A stretch of DNA of 64,000 nucleotides from Strigamia acuminata (GCA_949358305.1 OX442316.1:2852001-2916000), one strand, 5' to 3'. Shown: positions 12,246 through 24,523, counted from the first letter of the stretch. The notes: a model not told the origin generated them from the letters alone. Program-made: numbers and translations.

Positions 12246-13089
12246 AAGCTGGCTTTCCGTCTTTTTGTCCGACGACAATTTAGACGTTAAGTCGGTAGAT
12301 AGTGCTATAACTTTTGTTTTAATCATTAGATTAGAGAAAAATCAATTTTCATTTGGTCCGGCGTGATCTAAACAAAATGGAATTTCATCATTATGCTAAT
12401 ACGCGGATGCGTCATGGCGATCAAGAGTAACCACAGAAGCTTGGCCGATGACGTAGCGGGTGATCGGCAAGGGCCAAGAGAATCTCGCGTGTTTTAATTA
12501 AGCAGTAGACCCCGCTGCACCCGGATGAGTCCCCCCGAGTCTCTCGTGGCTGAGCACGCGCCCACATCGGCCGACTGCGATTTAATTACGCGCACTTCGA
12601 CGGAAAACATGATTAGGACTCTTATTTGAATTCTTGCGCATTGCACTGCATTCCGCTTAGCCAAACACCGTTCCGACCGACGGCTGCATGTGGGCAAACT
12701 TGGCATTAAAGTAAAATCATGTTACGGTAATAGGATGAGACGAAACGTTTCCTTGGAGTTAAAAAAAAGTGGATGTACGTCTGAGATTAGCGCAAGGTGA
12801 ATAGGCCTTGGTGTCCGTCAACGGGGACGTCGTTCCGTTTTAAAATAAATTTATAGTTTTGCACGGAGGGGCCCAAAATAAAAATTCTGAGGGTATAGAT
12901 GTGGGTTTAAATGGGATCCAACAAGGAGTTAGGACTTTGAGACTGGATTTTAGACATAAAATGATATTTTTAAAGCAAAAGGTGTTTTTTTTTAGTGATA
13001 AAATGCAATTTTTTAGGCACAAAATTCGTTTGTCATACACAAATTATCTTATGTATGCAAATATTCACATTTAAGACAAGTTTTTAAAG

Positions 13090-13380
13090 AAATTGCATTT
13101 AAGGGCATAAATTGCATTTTTTTTGCACAAAATTGCATTTTCTTTTGCACAAAATTGCATTTTTTTTGTGCACAAAATTGTATTTTTTTTGTGCACAAAA
13201 TTGTATTTTTTTTTGTGCACAAAGTTGTATTTTTTTTTGTGCACAAAATTGCATTTTTTTTGTGCACAAAATTGCATTTTTTTGTGCACAAAATTGCATT
13301 TTTTTGTGCACAAAAATGCATTTTTTGTGCAAAATTACATCTGTTTTAGCATAAAATTGCATTTTTCTGGCACAAAATGC
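13090..13380. repeat. 23-bp GCACAAAATTGCATTTTTTT minisatellite
   Basis: About twelve units of TTTGTGCACAAAATTGCATT with variable T-run length. The frames it opens on both strands are repeat artefacts. Confidence 0.92.
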
Positions 13381-13399
13381 ATAGGTCAAGCAGAAAATT

Positions 13400-13580
13400 A
13401 TTATATTTTAGGCACAACCTTTTTAAAAAAGACATTTATATATATAAATTTCATTTCTTTAGACACAAAATTCACTTCTTTAGACACAATATTCACTTCT
13501 TTATGCACAAAACGCATTTATTTAGTCACATAATTCATTCCTTTAGGCACAAAATGCCTTATTTAGGCCCCAAATAGCCA
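13400..13580. repeat. TTTAGACACAAAATTCACTT array
   Basis: Continuation of the preceding minisatellite as a second, degraded unit type of about 24-26 bp. Confidence 0.8.
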
Positions 13581-14884
13581 ACTTTAGAAAAAAAATCGAC
13601 TCTTCATTGCAAACTGTTCCCAAGTCTCCAAACCAACAAATCACTGCATCACAAATCAAGCAACTAAAAGCACCACCCAGAAAACTCCCAACAGTCACAA
13701 CACCGAAAACCCGAGAAACCCAAAATAATAGGGGGAAAGCAAAGAATTGCTTAAAAAGAAGCGGCCGCCTCTTTGCAAAAAAAAGGCCTCACAGTCAAAC
13801 AGAGCGGACAGAAAACTCCCAAACCCCTGGACAGCAAGCGCCCATAAGCACCGGGGCCCATTGTGTACCCCAGCCATGACAAGCCACCAATAGCTGAGGG
13901 GTGACCGCGAAGCGTCGCTAGACACTAAATGGACAGATTTATTGCTCCCATTGTCAACAAGACATCCTAATTTTGATTTATTCATATTTCAATTACATTT
14001 GTTTGCACGGCTCCGAATGCTAGAAATAGTAGTGACAAAAGATGGATAAATGTGTCTTTTTATTCTACTAGCAGCGCCATCTATGGGCTGGTACAGACAG
14101 TGGCGGTTGGCACTGAGTTGCCACTGGTAGCGCCATCTATGTGTACAGAATACAATTATTGAGACTTGTGTGGCGGATGGTCACCACTTGGATGACAGAA
14201 GAAGAGGCGCAAGGATGGTTTCACCAACACGTTTTCGATAATTTTAAGTAATTTTTGGTCATTTTAAGTCGTATTTGGTAATTTTAAGTCGTATTTGGTC
14301 ATTTTAAGTCGTATTTGGCCTTTTTTTTCAGGCATTTTCATTCATTTATGGTCTTTTGCGGTTATTTGCTGCAGTTTCCATTGCGGTAATGGATTTGCTG
14401 CAACAACGAATTGGTGGTAACGGTTTAGTGGTAAGGGTATTTGCTGTTTCACTTTGGCAGTTTTGAATTGGTAGTGGTGTTGTGGAACCAGTAAAATGGT
14501 GGAATCTAGCACAACTAATTCATAAGGGATTCTAGTAGCTAAGGCCAAAGGAAGAGACAAGAGAAAACACAAGTGAGCAGCGTGAAATCCAAGTCTTTAC
14601 TGAATTAACAATATAAAAGATACAAACAAAGAAAACTGCATGAAGAAAAAGGTTTAATCTAGTCTTAACATGAAAACATATGGAATTGTCATAGCAACTT
14701 AAAAATAAATACAGCAAATTGAGAATTAACACATTAAATTAAGAACAAATTAAAATAGATAAATAACACAGCAAGAGAAAATTAATCACAATCAGGTAAG
14801 TTGTTTTATTTTCCTGAGATTCCGTATGGTTCGAAAACATATATTGCTTTTCACTTAATGCATTCCAAAACGTATAGCATTTCG

Positions 14885-15170
14885 CAGAATTACGCACAGC
14901 GAGTCCCCTATACACAAACATTCCAGTTGCGAACTTTCAGACACGAACGTCAATCTTCGCATCGTATGCTGACCGTTGTACTTTCCAAAGTAAGAGCAAA
15001 AATTTTGTATTTGTATTTAAATATGTACCTTTATTAATTTCTAATAAAAATAATGAAGATTAAAAATGTTTACTTTAATTAGGATTAACAATTTTTCCAT
15101 CCTGTACACCTTTGCTGGACTTACGAACAAAACGCTTTCATACGTAGGGGACTTACTGTAAATGCTCCAT
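14885..15170. mobile_element. candidate inverted-repeat element
   Basis: The left end ACAGCGAGTCCCCTATAC and the right end TACGTAGGGGACTTACTGTA are imperfect inverted repeats, followed inward by GTTGCGAAC and GTTCGTAAG counterparts. It is about 285 bp, noncoding, and ends about 20 bp from the protease stop codon, so it may supply that gene's 3' UTR. Confidence 0.5.
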
Positions 15171-15187
15171 TATCAGTATCCTCTTGC

Positions 15188-18100
15188 TTAACAATAATTT
15201 GCATCACGAGTATTTTCATGGATCCACTTCAAATATTTATCCACACGAGTGTATACACCAGGGGTACGAGGCCGAGCACACCCATAACCCCAAGATACAA
15301 TCCCAATCAAATGCCACCTGTTCTTATGCTCCCAGACCATAGGTCCTCCAGAATCACCCTATCAAACACAATAATATGATTACTATTCACTATCTTTCCT
15401 CACCAACAATGTGTAAATGGATGGTAGAATGACAAAAAAGTGACAGAAATAAGAACTAGTAAATGAGTTCACATTTCAGTCACCAGGAACTGAAATATAA
15501 AGTAATCCTTGAGCCAACCAAGCTTATTGGATTCGGCAACCGGGGTCCAACGTCCGAAACCACTTGGCTGAACCCAGACGTCGAAAGAAACCAGGAACTC
15601 ATGCATGCTTTCAACATTGACGGCTAAACCGTAGTGTAAGAAGAGATAGTGGTCTCACTCCGTTAGTTCCCTGATTCACCGGTGGCCCTGCAATCAAATA
15701 GCAAACTACAACCGCATTTGAAATGCATGCTGTTAAAGGCTTTGAAACATACACCATGTCTCAACTCTGGGTCCAAGTTTTCCGAAATCCAAATTGGGCT
15801 ATGGAATTGCTAAGGCGTGGGAAATATGATGCCAGCAGCAATAGTGCAATGGGAAAGTTTGTAAGCATTGCTGACACTACTCATAATCAATCTACCCAGC
15901 CATTTACACTTATACACAACAGGTAACTCTATTCGCTCAGATAATCCGCTTATTCTCATTGGTTGACATCCTTTACCAGTGTGTAGATAGTATATAGAAA
16001 TGATCAGATGACCATCTCAGCCAATTACAACTCACAACCACAGATGAGTTCATCTTAGCAACAAACATGGTTGCTTAAAGTGAATTCATTGTTCGTTGAA
16101 GCGCTCTAGGGTATCAGAGCACTCTTTCCGTAAAGCTAACAAGTTAATGGGACTTTTCCGTTTGTGTGAGGAAGCTGGAAGTAATTTACCCCCTGACCAA
16201 TAAGAATACCGTACTGCCCGGCGTTTATTACTTATCTCGACCCAACCCTTGGCGCCTATTTGAATCCCGCCGCGAAAAATCGGTTTTTTTGGCGCTTAAA
16301 CGGGTCCCGGTGCCTATTCGAACCCGGCGTTAATATGAGGCAGTACGGTAAGTGGATTTTCTGGGTGAATAGAGTTTATCAACGTCTTCTGTACCTGACA
16401 TGAATCTCTTCCTCCTTGTGGTAGTCCTGCACACAACATATTCTCAGACACCAGTTGATTGCCATATGCATGGCGGCACTTCTCCAAGGGTAAAATAGGA
16501 AGACTCACTTCCTGCAGGGTACCGGTCACCTTTCCACCTTGTTTAACGGCACCCCAACCTGTAATAACGGCTTCTTGTCCGGTGTATTGAAAACCAGGTC
16601 TTGTAAAGCAGGGTGGTTTCATTCGATAATCAAATTTGATTTTTTTGTTCAGCCGAAGCAATGCAATGTCATTGTTATTGGTAAGAGTGTCATATCTGGG
16701 ATGACGAATGATGTCGGCCACACCAACTTTCATACTTTCTGCTTCGGCATCAGTCGATGTATCGTGTTCTCCTAATACAACTAAAAGAGAGGAGGCCGAT
16801 CGACTGGAAAGAATTTGGACTTTTGTTACAAATGATTTTAGTCTATGCATTTGTTATTAGTTGAAATCTAGAGCAACCATAAGAATGGGATACACAGTCG
16901 TTTACTAGCAGTATTAAACTTAATGCTAGCCCTAAAAATGCTACCAGTGCAATGCTGGACTGGCCCGGTGGGATACCGAGAATTTTCCGATGGCCTGGGT
17001 CCGCTGTGGTCTGTCATGGCCCGTCCCGACTTTATTAATTGTGGCTCAAACATCCAGATTTCCCAGCACTAAATTTGTTCCCAGTCCAGCACTACACCAG
17101 TGTCGGCTTTAAGGATAGGCACTCTAGGCTTTTGCATATAGCCAGCACTCTTAAGGGCCGAGAGACCGCTAGCTCAGACTATAAGACTCACCCCAATTTA
17201 TGGTCGACTTTTAGAAGTAAAAAAGTGCGTTTTATAGTCCGTAAAATACCGGAGCCGTACAAACTGTAAACAAACTCTCCAAGCACTTCCTTCAAATAAC
17301 GGAACCAAAACTGCCAACATATTGTTACGTGTGACTTGGGGAGCCACACACAACAATTCTTTAGTCAATTTAACTAGATAAGAACTGAGAAGTTTGTAAA
17401 GAGAGAAATGAAGACTAATGTCTTTATTTTAACTTAAACTATAAACTAGGTTGAAGTATGAACCTGTATTCTCAGATGTGAACATTTTAGCTCTATCTTG
17501 CTCTTAATAATCAAGAACCCATTAACTTTTCAGAGAAATCTTCAAGCTCCAAAAGAGAAGTGACTTTGCTCCTGTTTATTCTCAATAGGAAACTTCCTGT
17601 GCTACCTTTCAATTCTTAATAGTTTGAACTGATGACGCTGTGTCTACTAACGCCATCTACCGATATAATTTGAAAGTTAATTGAGGAAACAAAGCGTTTC
17701 AGGTCGATCGCAAAACGGTAAGGTCTGTAGTTTTCACATAACAGTATAATTTCGGCACTAAGTAAACCAATTAAACTACTCTTTTTCAGAGCAAAACCGG
17801 GACATATTTCAAAACCGGGATGTCTGGTCATCCTGATTCAACGTCAAGCATTGTCAAGCATATTTGCCCACATTTGCCTAGGCCTAAGAGAAGCTAAAAC
17901 CACCATTAAATGCCATAAACTTCATCTAATAACAAATCTTTCTTTTCCTACCCTCGAGTACAATGTGCCGCAGTGATTACATAGCGATTATTTATCAGCG
18001 TGCCACCACAGAATAAGTAACCGGTGTGCGTACTGATCCCTGCCTGAAGATTGAAGTTTACTGTAGGTATACAGTACGGTTGTGTCATTTACAAAGTTAC

Positions 18101-20597
18101 CTGCCATGGATATTCATGTATTTCAGTTGTGACTCCACCCACAACTCTGTTACCAAGATTAGCTTGACCACAATCTGAATATAAATGAGTGATGATATCT
18201 TGCGTTTAATTTGTTCAACAGATACTCACGACATTCAGTTTCTTCGGATGTTTCTGGATTTGGTTTTGGTTTATCTATTAAGACAAAACGAGTACGACCT
18301 TACAATGTCCAGAGGTCAAAGAGTGCAGGATAGATGATCTCACCTTGAGTTATGGATTGATAGAAACATATAAATCCAGGAAAGGAACCGGAGTCATCGG
18401 AACGGAAGACCAAACCTAATTTCCTTTTTGTTACGAGAAGACCTGGTCCGGTTTTTCCGCAGAATCTAACCATAAACTATTCTCAAAACCACGCGTAACA
18501 AGATGTAATTACAACTATAAAAAGCAAAATTACTTTTGATTATTTTGGAAACGAGCATTATCAAAGACTTTGACTGCTAAGAAATCACTATCGCATGAAC
18601 CGCTTCCAGAGTCTTCAAGATGGAAACCTTTGCGGCAGTCCAGGACCAGAACGTTGCCGTCAATGCCATTCTAGTACCAATTTACTCGTTGTAAAATATA
18701 AAATTTGCATATACACTGCATTTCAGCAATTAAAAGCCGCTGTCTATCAGAATAACCTTTTCGTCAACCATTGAGCAGCTCTTAAAAACTGAAATAGCAT
18801 TAAATTAATTATTAAGTCTCACTTTGACGACCCATCCCTGAACATGTTTATTGGGGTATCCATTGGGATAGTTAGGAGATGTGAAGCTCTGGATTTGGGG
18901 CTGTGCAAACAATTCTTCCACATTCATTGCACTAGCAAGAGCTCCAATGCGAAACCAAAAACCAGATTTCAGAACTCCGCCCGATTCAAACACAACATCC
19001 ACATGCCGACCGAGGATTAAGGATGAAGAAGTTGGCTTCTGGCAATACCTAAAAGAAGCTCATGAATTTGGATAATTCATAAAATGAGGCGACCAACCGC
19101 ACCTTTCTCCAGGACCCCCGACCGTGCTAATAAACAGATAACTTGCGGGACAATCTAAGTTCATTACCTCAAACTGAAGTCGAACATGGAAATCATCAGG
19201 TGCCTGCGACAAAGAAAAAATGTATTAGTAGAGAGGTTCTGCCATGCGTTGGACGGGAACGGCAACTTGTAGAGTTAGCTCCGCCCACCCGTTGCCGTTG
19301 TTTTTACACGTTGGAGAACGACGTCTGGACCCCTCATTACACGTTGGAAACAACGCCACGCGCGCAACATGAAACTTAGCTCTGACCCATGATGTCACCA
19401 CAAAAAGTGATGACGTTTCGAGCTTTCCAGGCATCAGCCGTTCCCATCCTACGCCTGGCAGAACCTCTCTATTACTCCAAGAAAGCCGCACTCTACGAGA
19501 CAATTTTCTTGAGGACTATTGGGCTTACAGTATGCTTGGATGGGGTTATTTGCATCAAGATGTGGTTGGAGATAAAATTGGACACATGTGTTACATTTGC
19601 ATGTTAAACAGGAAGTGAGATTTATTCTCTCCTTAGTTATACACAGGGTGTCCCAAAAGTCTAAACCTCCCCAAGTAATTTCCAAAATACTTGAGATATC
19701 AAAAAACTGAAAAAAAACTCATACGGGAAATCATTCATTGCGAATCTGATGGCATCCTCAAATTTGACCTCAAAGGTCATTTTCAAGGTCATTCACTTGC
19801 TAACTTCTAAACCAATCAGGTTAGAACAAAATTTCCAATTAGAAAGTGGTAGAGCATGGCCTAATTAGTCTAAAAACATGATTTACTAAAAATATTTTCC
19901 TACAAATTTTTTGAAAAAACCTGACGGTGATGCGTCAAACAATATTACCAACAAGGACCAAATCAAAAGCATAGCTGAAAAAGCATGACTGCTACTTAAC
20001 TACTTGTAGTGTGTTCTAATGGGAACAGGTGATGAGCATGATCAATGTTAATGGTTCACATTGACCAAAATTAAAAGCCACTCACGTGTAAATGCCAAAC
20101 GCATCGACTTCCAGGGTGGTAGTTGGGAGGAGGCTCCACCAACTGGGGTGAATCGGCTGACAATGTCATGTGGAAATTACATTCTAGGTCAAAGGAAATG
20201 AAAAGTTTTACAAGTTTGGAAAAGAAAAAAAGGAAATGTAGAATAAAAACTTAAAAAAAGAAAGAAATTTCTGGTTGAGAGACTGAATTGGGTCGAGGGT
20301 TGAGGTGCATTCCACACAAGACCTACTTAAGAGAAACAGCGACCCAAATGACCCCAAAAGAGTGCTCAAAAAAGAGAAATTACAAACCTGGCTGGGATTG
20401 AGGATGAGAAGATGAAAAACCAAACAAATCAGATATCAACTGTGGGATATTGCCTGCATGGTGCACTTGAGCAACACTCAATGTCTGATGTGGACAAATC
20501 AAAAGATTAGAATTTATCAGTTAAATCAAACGTTCACTTTCACCTGTAAACACTCCAGGGACAGGAGCAGGACAATGGTGAGTTTGTTTGCTTTCAT
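15188..20597 (-). CDS. secreted CUB-CUB-trypsin-like serine protease
   Basis: Twelve exons fit one reading frame with GT..AG introns: 20597-20544, 20484-20388, 20183-20086, 19203-19103, 19048-18823, 18670-18534, 18465-18344, 18274-18230, 18174-18101, 18043-17952, 16803-16395 and 15358-15188, giving 541 residues. Order: signal peptide ([14 protein letters not shown]), CUB1 from about residue 52, CUB2 ([10 protein letters not shown] to PGFICFY), a short proline/glutamate linker, then the protease. The activation site is NR|VVGG. The triad is H in TAAHC, D in [10 protein letters not shown] and S in GDSGGP. D six residues before the catalytic serine (DSCQGDSGGP) and SWGYGC predict cleavage after Lys/Arg. 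The partner cysteine in the linker (ECHCG) should tether the light chain. Such proteases act extracellularly in clotting, immune, digestive or venom cascades; which one applies here is unknown. Introns carry several transposon copies. Confidence 0.93.
15951..16206. mobile_element. ATTCTCATTGG-family palindromic MITE
   Basis: Imperfect inverted ends TTATTCTCATTGGTTGAC and GACCAATAAGAAT. The interior word GAGGAAGCTGGAAGTAATTT also occurs in a second family member at 26074-26701. It lies in the last intron of the protease gene. Confidence 0.5.
16207..16350. mobile_element. 144-bp MITE with MULE-like termini
   Basis: Perfect 12-bp ends TACCGTACTGCC and GGCAGTACGGTA. The interior has inverted GGCGTTTATT and CCCGGCGTTAAT segments. 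It ends about 45 bp from the donor of protease exon 11. The same termini occur at 25352-25500 and, diverged, at the edges of a block with MULE transposase remains (50359 and 52965). Confidence 0.75.
17325..17640. mobile_element. possible solo LTR fragment
   Basis: Starts TGTTACGTGTGACTTGGGG and contains the leader-like segment AGACTAATGTCTTTATTTT, similar to the layout of the clear solo LTR at 56097-56364. I could not find a matching right end or target duplication, so this is a weak call. Confidence 0.3.
19643..19965. mobile_element. one arm of a CAGGGTGTCC Tc1/mariner-type MITE
   Basis: Begins CAGGGTGTCCCAAAAGTCT and shares TTTTCAAGGTCATTCACTTG and CTTCTAAACCAATCAGGTTA with the complete element at 42052-42816. 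It sits in protease intron 3, between exons at 20086 and 19203. Confidence 0.7.
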
Positions 20598-21960
20598 TTT
20601 GGATGCAGAATGGTTTATCTCGTATCTCTCGCTCACGTGGTCTCATTACGCCTGGAGCGGTTTTTCGTTCTATTAACCTCCGGTTCACAGGAAGCAACTT
20701 TTACTTTCAGTGCACAACACCTAGAATTTATATTTTATTTGTGTGTCAGTTCTCAGTTGTGAATGTCTGTGTGAGATATATTCTTCCTCTTGAACTCTAT
20801 TGACCCCAAAGAACTCAGTAATTGTTATTGGTCAATGGTCATAATTATACATCACAGGGCTCCAACAACTTGTTAATTTAGTTGAAAGAAGGTGTTGATG
20901 ATGTTAAAGTGCTCTTACTATTGATATCAATTAATTAACTTTGAGTAGACACGTTTGAACGTATTTTCTCCCATATGAAATGCATTGGGTTTTGCGAGAA
21001 TGCATTTTGTAATGCTGTTCATTTTTGCATGCTATTGGTTTGCTAATGGTAATATTGTTTGTAAAATGTATTTCAAAATTCATTCCCAATATTATCATTT
21101 GTTAAACATAAATGCATTTTCAAAATGCATTTTTTAGACTTCTAAACCCTATGTTTAGAAAGTCTAATAAAATGGTTCTGTCCGTCTGTCCGCATCAACT
21201 CCTCCAAAACGAAAGCACTTAGAGCAAAACGGGCAACTGCAATAAACTCAGAATACCTTCAATAGGTGCCTAAGGAATTGTCGTATTTCTCCGACTTCCG
21301 GTTTAAAAAAAAAAAACAAAAAAAAACTGGTTTTACAAACTGGTACCGGAAATGACATTTTTAAAAAAAAATTATACATTAAGGGGTTTAGAAGTCTAAG
21401 ATGTAATGATTCCATGCATTACAGATACAATCGCTTGCGATCTGACCCCGCTTGTTTCAATTGTATTATGAAATGCATTATTTAATGTACAGGGTGGGCC
21501 AAAAGTCACAAACCCATCTGAAGTCTTAACAACTTATTTTTAAATTAATTTTTTTTTAATTTTTCTTTAATTATTTTGTAAAGAGGACTTAGGAGATTAA
21601 TCATGGAAAAATTCACGACCGAACAGCAAACACAAATTGGGGATTTTACTATCAAAAGCGAGGATCAATTCCAACCCAATGCAATGCATTGCAGTAAGTG
21701 AAAAGCAATATATTGTTAAGTATACTTTTGAACCACATGGGCAAAGACAGCACCTATCTTTGCAAGTTTCATCCTGATTTAGTCAAATTTACTTTTAGTC
21801 CCCATCATGAGTTTACATTGCAAAGGTCAACCCAGAACGAGCTCCAATCTTGTTTCCTACTGACCTACAACATCCTTACAACTCGAGTGAGTATTACCAA
21901 AGCTCCATAGACTGTGATAACCATTGGCCTTTTCCTTTATGACATCCGGTAAAAGGCACT
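20598..21960. other. protease-SVWC intergenic region, transposon debris
   Basis: No gene seen. The stretch 20970-21700 repeats ATGCATT words (AATGCATTTTCAAAATGCAT and relatives). A CAGGGTGGGCCAAAAGTCAC transposon end lies at about 21491. From about 21840 it grades into the upstream region of the first SVWC gene (GAGCTCCAATCTTGTTTCCT), which is duplicated at about 26971. Confidence 0.5.
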
Positions 21961-21969
21961 AAAGTTAAC

Positions 21970-21977
21970 TATAAAAG
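21970..21977 (+). promoter_or_regulatory. TATA box of SVWC gene 1
   Basis: TATAAAAG 34 bp before the ATG. Confidence 0.7.
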
Positions 21978-22010
21978 ATTCCATGATATCATTCTGCTGA
22001 AAGCTACAAG

Positions 22011-23012
22011 ATGAAGCTGATCCTCTTTCTCGCCGCCTTTTGCATTTTCCAGTACAGCTCTGTATCTGGATACAATGGCTCATTTGAAACCGAAGGAAAA
22101 GATGGTGCGTATAAAGAAAACCTGCAACACAGGTCTGCTGCCAGAAAATAACAAGGCATTAAGCTAGGTTCACACTTGTGTTCACACTAGATGCAACGCA
22201 AAGAAAAATTAATCAAACGCAATGCAGAGTCCGTTCACACTGTAGGGCACGTGTGAACAGAGATAAAACGAGTGATGTTGCGTCTGGCCAATCAGATGGT
22301 TTCAATGAAACCTGGAATTGGATCTAGTTCTAGAACTAGTTACAGAATCCGAAAATGGCGGCCTGTTAGCATGTGGCAAAGTCGCACCAAGCAGACATGA
22401 ATTGACAAGAGTTGGAGTCGATCGTGATTGGTTGGCCGCAAGACCTTTCCTTGCGTTGTGTCGTTTACTTCGACTTGGAGTTGAAGCAGGAATTGGCGTC
22501 AACGTCAAGAATTTTTAGACGCAAGCAGTTTGCGCTGCGTCTAGTGTGAACACAGGCGTGAACCTAGCTTAATAATAATATTAGAGATTAGTTAATGACA
22601 TAAATTGTGGAAAACTAACGAGCAAAAAACTACCTTTTATTTGGGAGGCTTTGGCGGAACAGTACTTTTACGTTGATCATCTTATGAATGTTAAAAATTC
22701 TACATGTAGGCCAATGTATAACACCTGATGGTGAATCTCACGACCGTAACGATGAGTGGAATGTTGATGAAAAATGCGAAATACACCTATGTCTCGAACG
22801 GTCTGATGGCAAGTTTTTTATTCACTATTCAGGGTAAATATACTGAATAAATCACAATACCCAGCACTCATAAAATCAATTTTTTTAACAGGTGTGATAT
22901 CAATTCTGGTAAAACTCTAAGTCCAGAACAACTGGAACGAGGTTGCCGTTTGGAACCTCTCCCTGGATCATCATTCCCCCATTGCTGTCCCGACAATGTC
23001 GTTTGCGATTAA
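22011..23012 (+). CDS. SVWC-domain secreted protein 1
   Basis: Three exons: 22011-22104, 22710-22833 and 22892-23012, phases 1 and 2, 112 residues. Exon 1 encodes a signal peptide (MKLILFLAAFCIFQ) and a short linker. Exons 2 and 3 carry the eight cysteines of the SVWC fold in the order C, KC, LC / CD, GC, CC, VC. SVWC proteins include insect Vago and relatives that respond to infection, nutrition or stress and are secreted into haemolymph. The role of this copy is unknown. It is one of the two most divergent members of the cluster. Its exon 2 acceptor follows a weak TACATGTAG tract. Intron 1 carries the TTAA-flanked MITE at 22163-22568. Confidence 0.88.
22163..22568. mobile_element. TTAA-flanked MITE (GCTAGGTTCACAC ends), copy 1
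   Basis: Termini GCTAGGTTCACAC and GTGTGAAC..AACCTAGC are inverted. TTAA flanks both sides (22159-22162 and 22569-22572), as in piggyBac-type insertions. The interior repeats GTTCACAC/GTGTGAAC. A second copy in opposite orientation is at 33072-33499. Confidence 0.8.
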
Positions 23013-23156
23013 CACCAATATCGAGCATACGGGTTAAGTTTTGCAATGGAATAACTTCGAAAGAAATAAATTTAAAATTTAACTTGAAATATTTAAATTT
23101 GATTGAACACGAGAAACATTTGACGATACTTTTTCACTACTTCAAGCATTTAGTTT

Positions 23157-23312
23157 GTACAGGGTGAGGCATAAATCTGGAAACACATTTTTTTCTTGAA
23201 AATAACTTAAACTACAGAGTATATCAATTAATTAATTAATGAATTAAAGTAATTTAATACTAGTGAAGTTTAAAGGAGTGTCTAGACTTTTGACTCACCT
23301 TGTGTAAAATGG
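23157..23312. mobile_element. small CAGGGTGAGGC MITE
   Basis: Left end TACAGGGTGAGGCATAAA, right end TTTTGACTCACCTTGTGTA, imperfect inverted repeats with TA at each edge. It lies downstream of SVWC gene 1. Confidence 0.5.
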
Positions 23313-23351
23313 TTTGTACACATGACAATATCAGGGTGACCAGATTTGGTG

Positions 23352-23701
23352 TGTGACCAGCGTCACTAGCACACACCGCCCAATGGCCCTAATGTCATCC
23401 CTCCTTGCGGAGTGGTCTGACCCAGTATATGGAAAGAGGCAGCTGAGTAGAGAGAAGAGGAAGGGATGGGAAAGGGAGAGGATGGGACTCCTTCACTGTG
23501 TGTGACGGGTCGGTTGCCGGTGTGGCATGCCTTCGCGGCACTGCCAACACGCGGGTAGACAGGAGTCTCCGACTCCTAGAAAACGTATTAAAGGCCAACA
23601 ACCCAACAATCTGGAATTCCTTGTCATATTTAGGTGAGTATGCGTTTCACCTCATGGTAACCAGTCCCCAGGCTGCCATGGAAGAGACCATACCAGTCAC
23701 A
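23352..23701. mobile_element. LTR-like segment, TGTGAC..GTCACA
   Basis: Begins TGTGACCAGCGTCAC and ends ACCATACCAGTCACA. It contains ATTAAAGGCCAACAAC as a possible polyadenylation region. Bases 23498-23701 match 50139-50338 closely (TGTGTGACGGGTCGGTTGCC to ACCATACCAGTCACA). I found no clear target duplication. Confidence 0.5.
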
Positions 23702-24014
23702 AATGTAAAAACCTGGACAATACACAATTTCTCAAAAAATTATGGATGCAAACTGGAATATGTTACTTTGAATAAACTAGTCAGTTATGTAAATCTCAAC
23801 TACACCACATTACTTGCATGCTCCATTACAGTTTCAAATACTTAGTCAAGACAGACTACCGACTTCATGTGGACTTCATATTTAAATAAGCCGCCTTTAT
23901 TGTTTAATTAAAACAATCGTAACAGATACCACTGCAAGGAAGTAGTTCATTCAACCCGATACAGGAAAATGCCATCAATAAAAACAACTAAAAGTTTGTA
24001 AACAGATCTCTTCA

Positions 24015-24429
24015 CTCTACTCTGGCCAAGTATAAGAGTGCGCTATTTCCTATTGGCCCAGCCTTTTCACTAGTGTAGTGGCCCCAAAAAATAGATCAAA
24101 ATACACGTTGAGTGCTTTCCAGACAATGCAACCGATAAGAAAATTCAAAAATGGCTTGCTTTCCTGACAAAGCAACCAATAAACTCAACAGTCTGAACAA
24201 ACATGAATTTAGATATAAAACCAGCATAAAACAACATTTTATGATTTTTAAAAAACATTTTATAAAAGAAAAGAAATTAACTTACATCATTTCAATCATT
24301 AAAATAATCAAACAAATTAAAAATAGAACAAGACTACTTTTCCTGGTGGAAGTAAACAGTCCACAGTTAGGAGTAATCAGGCTGGGCCAATAGGAAATAG
24401 CGCGCTCTTATACTTGGCCAGAGTATAGT
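24015..24429. mobile_element. GGCCGAGCC-family palindromic MITE, copy 1
   Basis: Outer arms of about 50 bp pair almost perfectly: left TACTCTGGCCAAGTATAAGA, right TCTTATACTTGGCCAGAGTA. Inner segments TCACTAGTGTAGTGGCC and ACTTTTCCTGGTGGAAG are shared with copies at 26164, 31595 and 44881. Confidence 0.75.
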
Positions 24430-24515
24430 TGGATTTCAGATCAAAATTTCTCCGATAAGTCCAGTCATTTTTCTTTTATGGCATAAACATCCGTCTACGT
24501 TATCAAATTAAGCGA

Positions 24516-24523
24516 TATAAAAG
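24516..24523 (+). promoter_or_regulatory. TATA box of SVWC gene 2
   Basis: TATAAAAG followed by CAATTAT, the same core as in genes 5-7 and 9-10, 42 bp before the ATG. Confidence 0.75.

Larger units (their letters stand above)
3722..15187. other. engrailed upstream region, no protein gene seen
   Basis: No convincing gene lies between engrailed exon 1 and the protease gene. Blocks of complex, balanced sequence lie at about 4200-5345, 5345-6000, 6830-7450, 8400-8880, 9530-9790, 10340-11110, 12240-12720 and 13600-14200. They alternate with AT-rich tandem repeats listed separately. Several blocks carry TTAATTAA or TTTAATTA sites. They are candidate enhancers of a developmental gene, but this rests on composition and position only. 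Confidence 0.5.

Noticed and set aside
13049-13533. Cysteine- and histidine-containing repetitive frames (CTKLHFF, NFVHKK)
   Set aside because: They look zinc-finger-like at first, but come from the GCACAAAATTGCATT minisatellite in several frames at once.
14342-14732. Frames with signal-like leucine runs
   Set aside because: AT-rich, no partner exons and no family motif. Possibly LTR-like DNA (TGTTGTGGAACC at about 14469), but I found no matching end.
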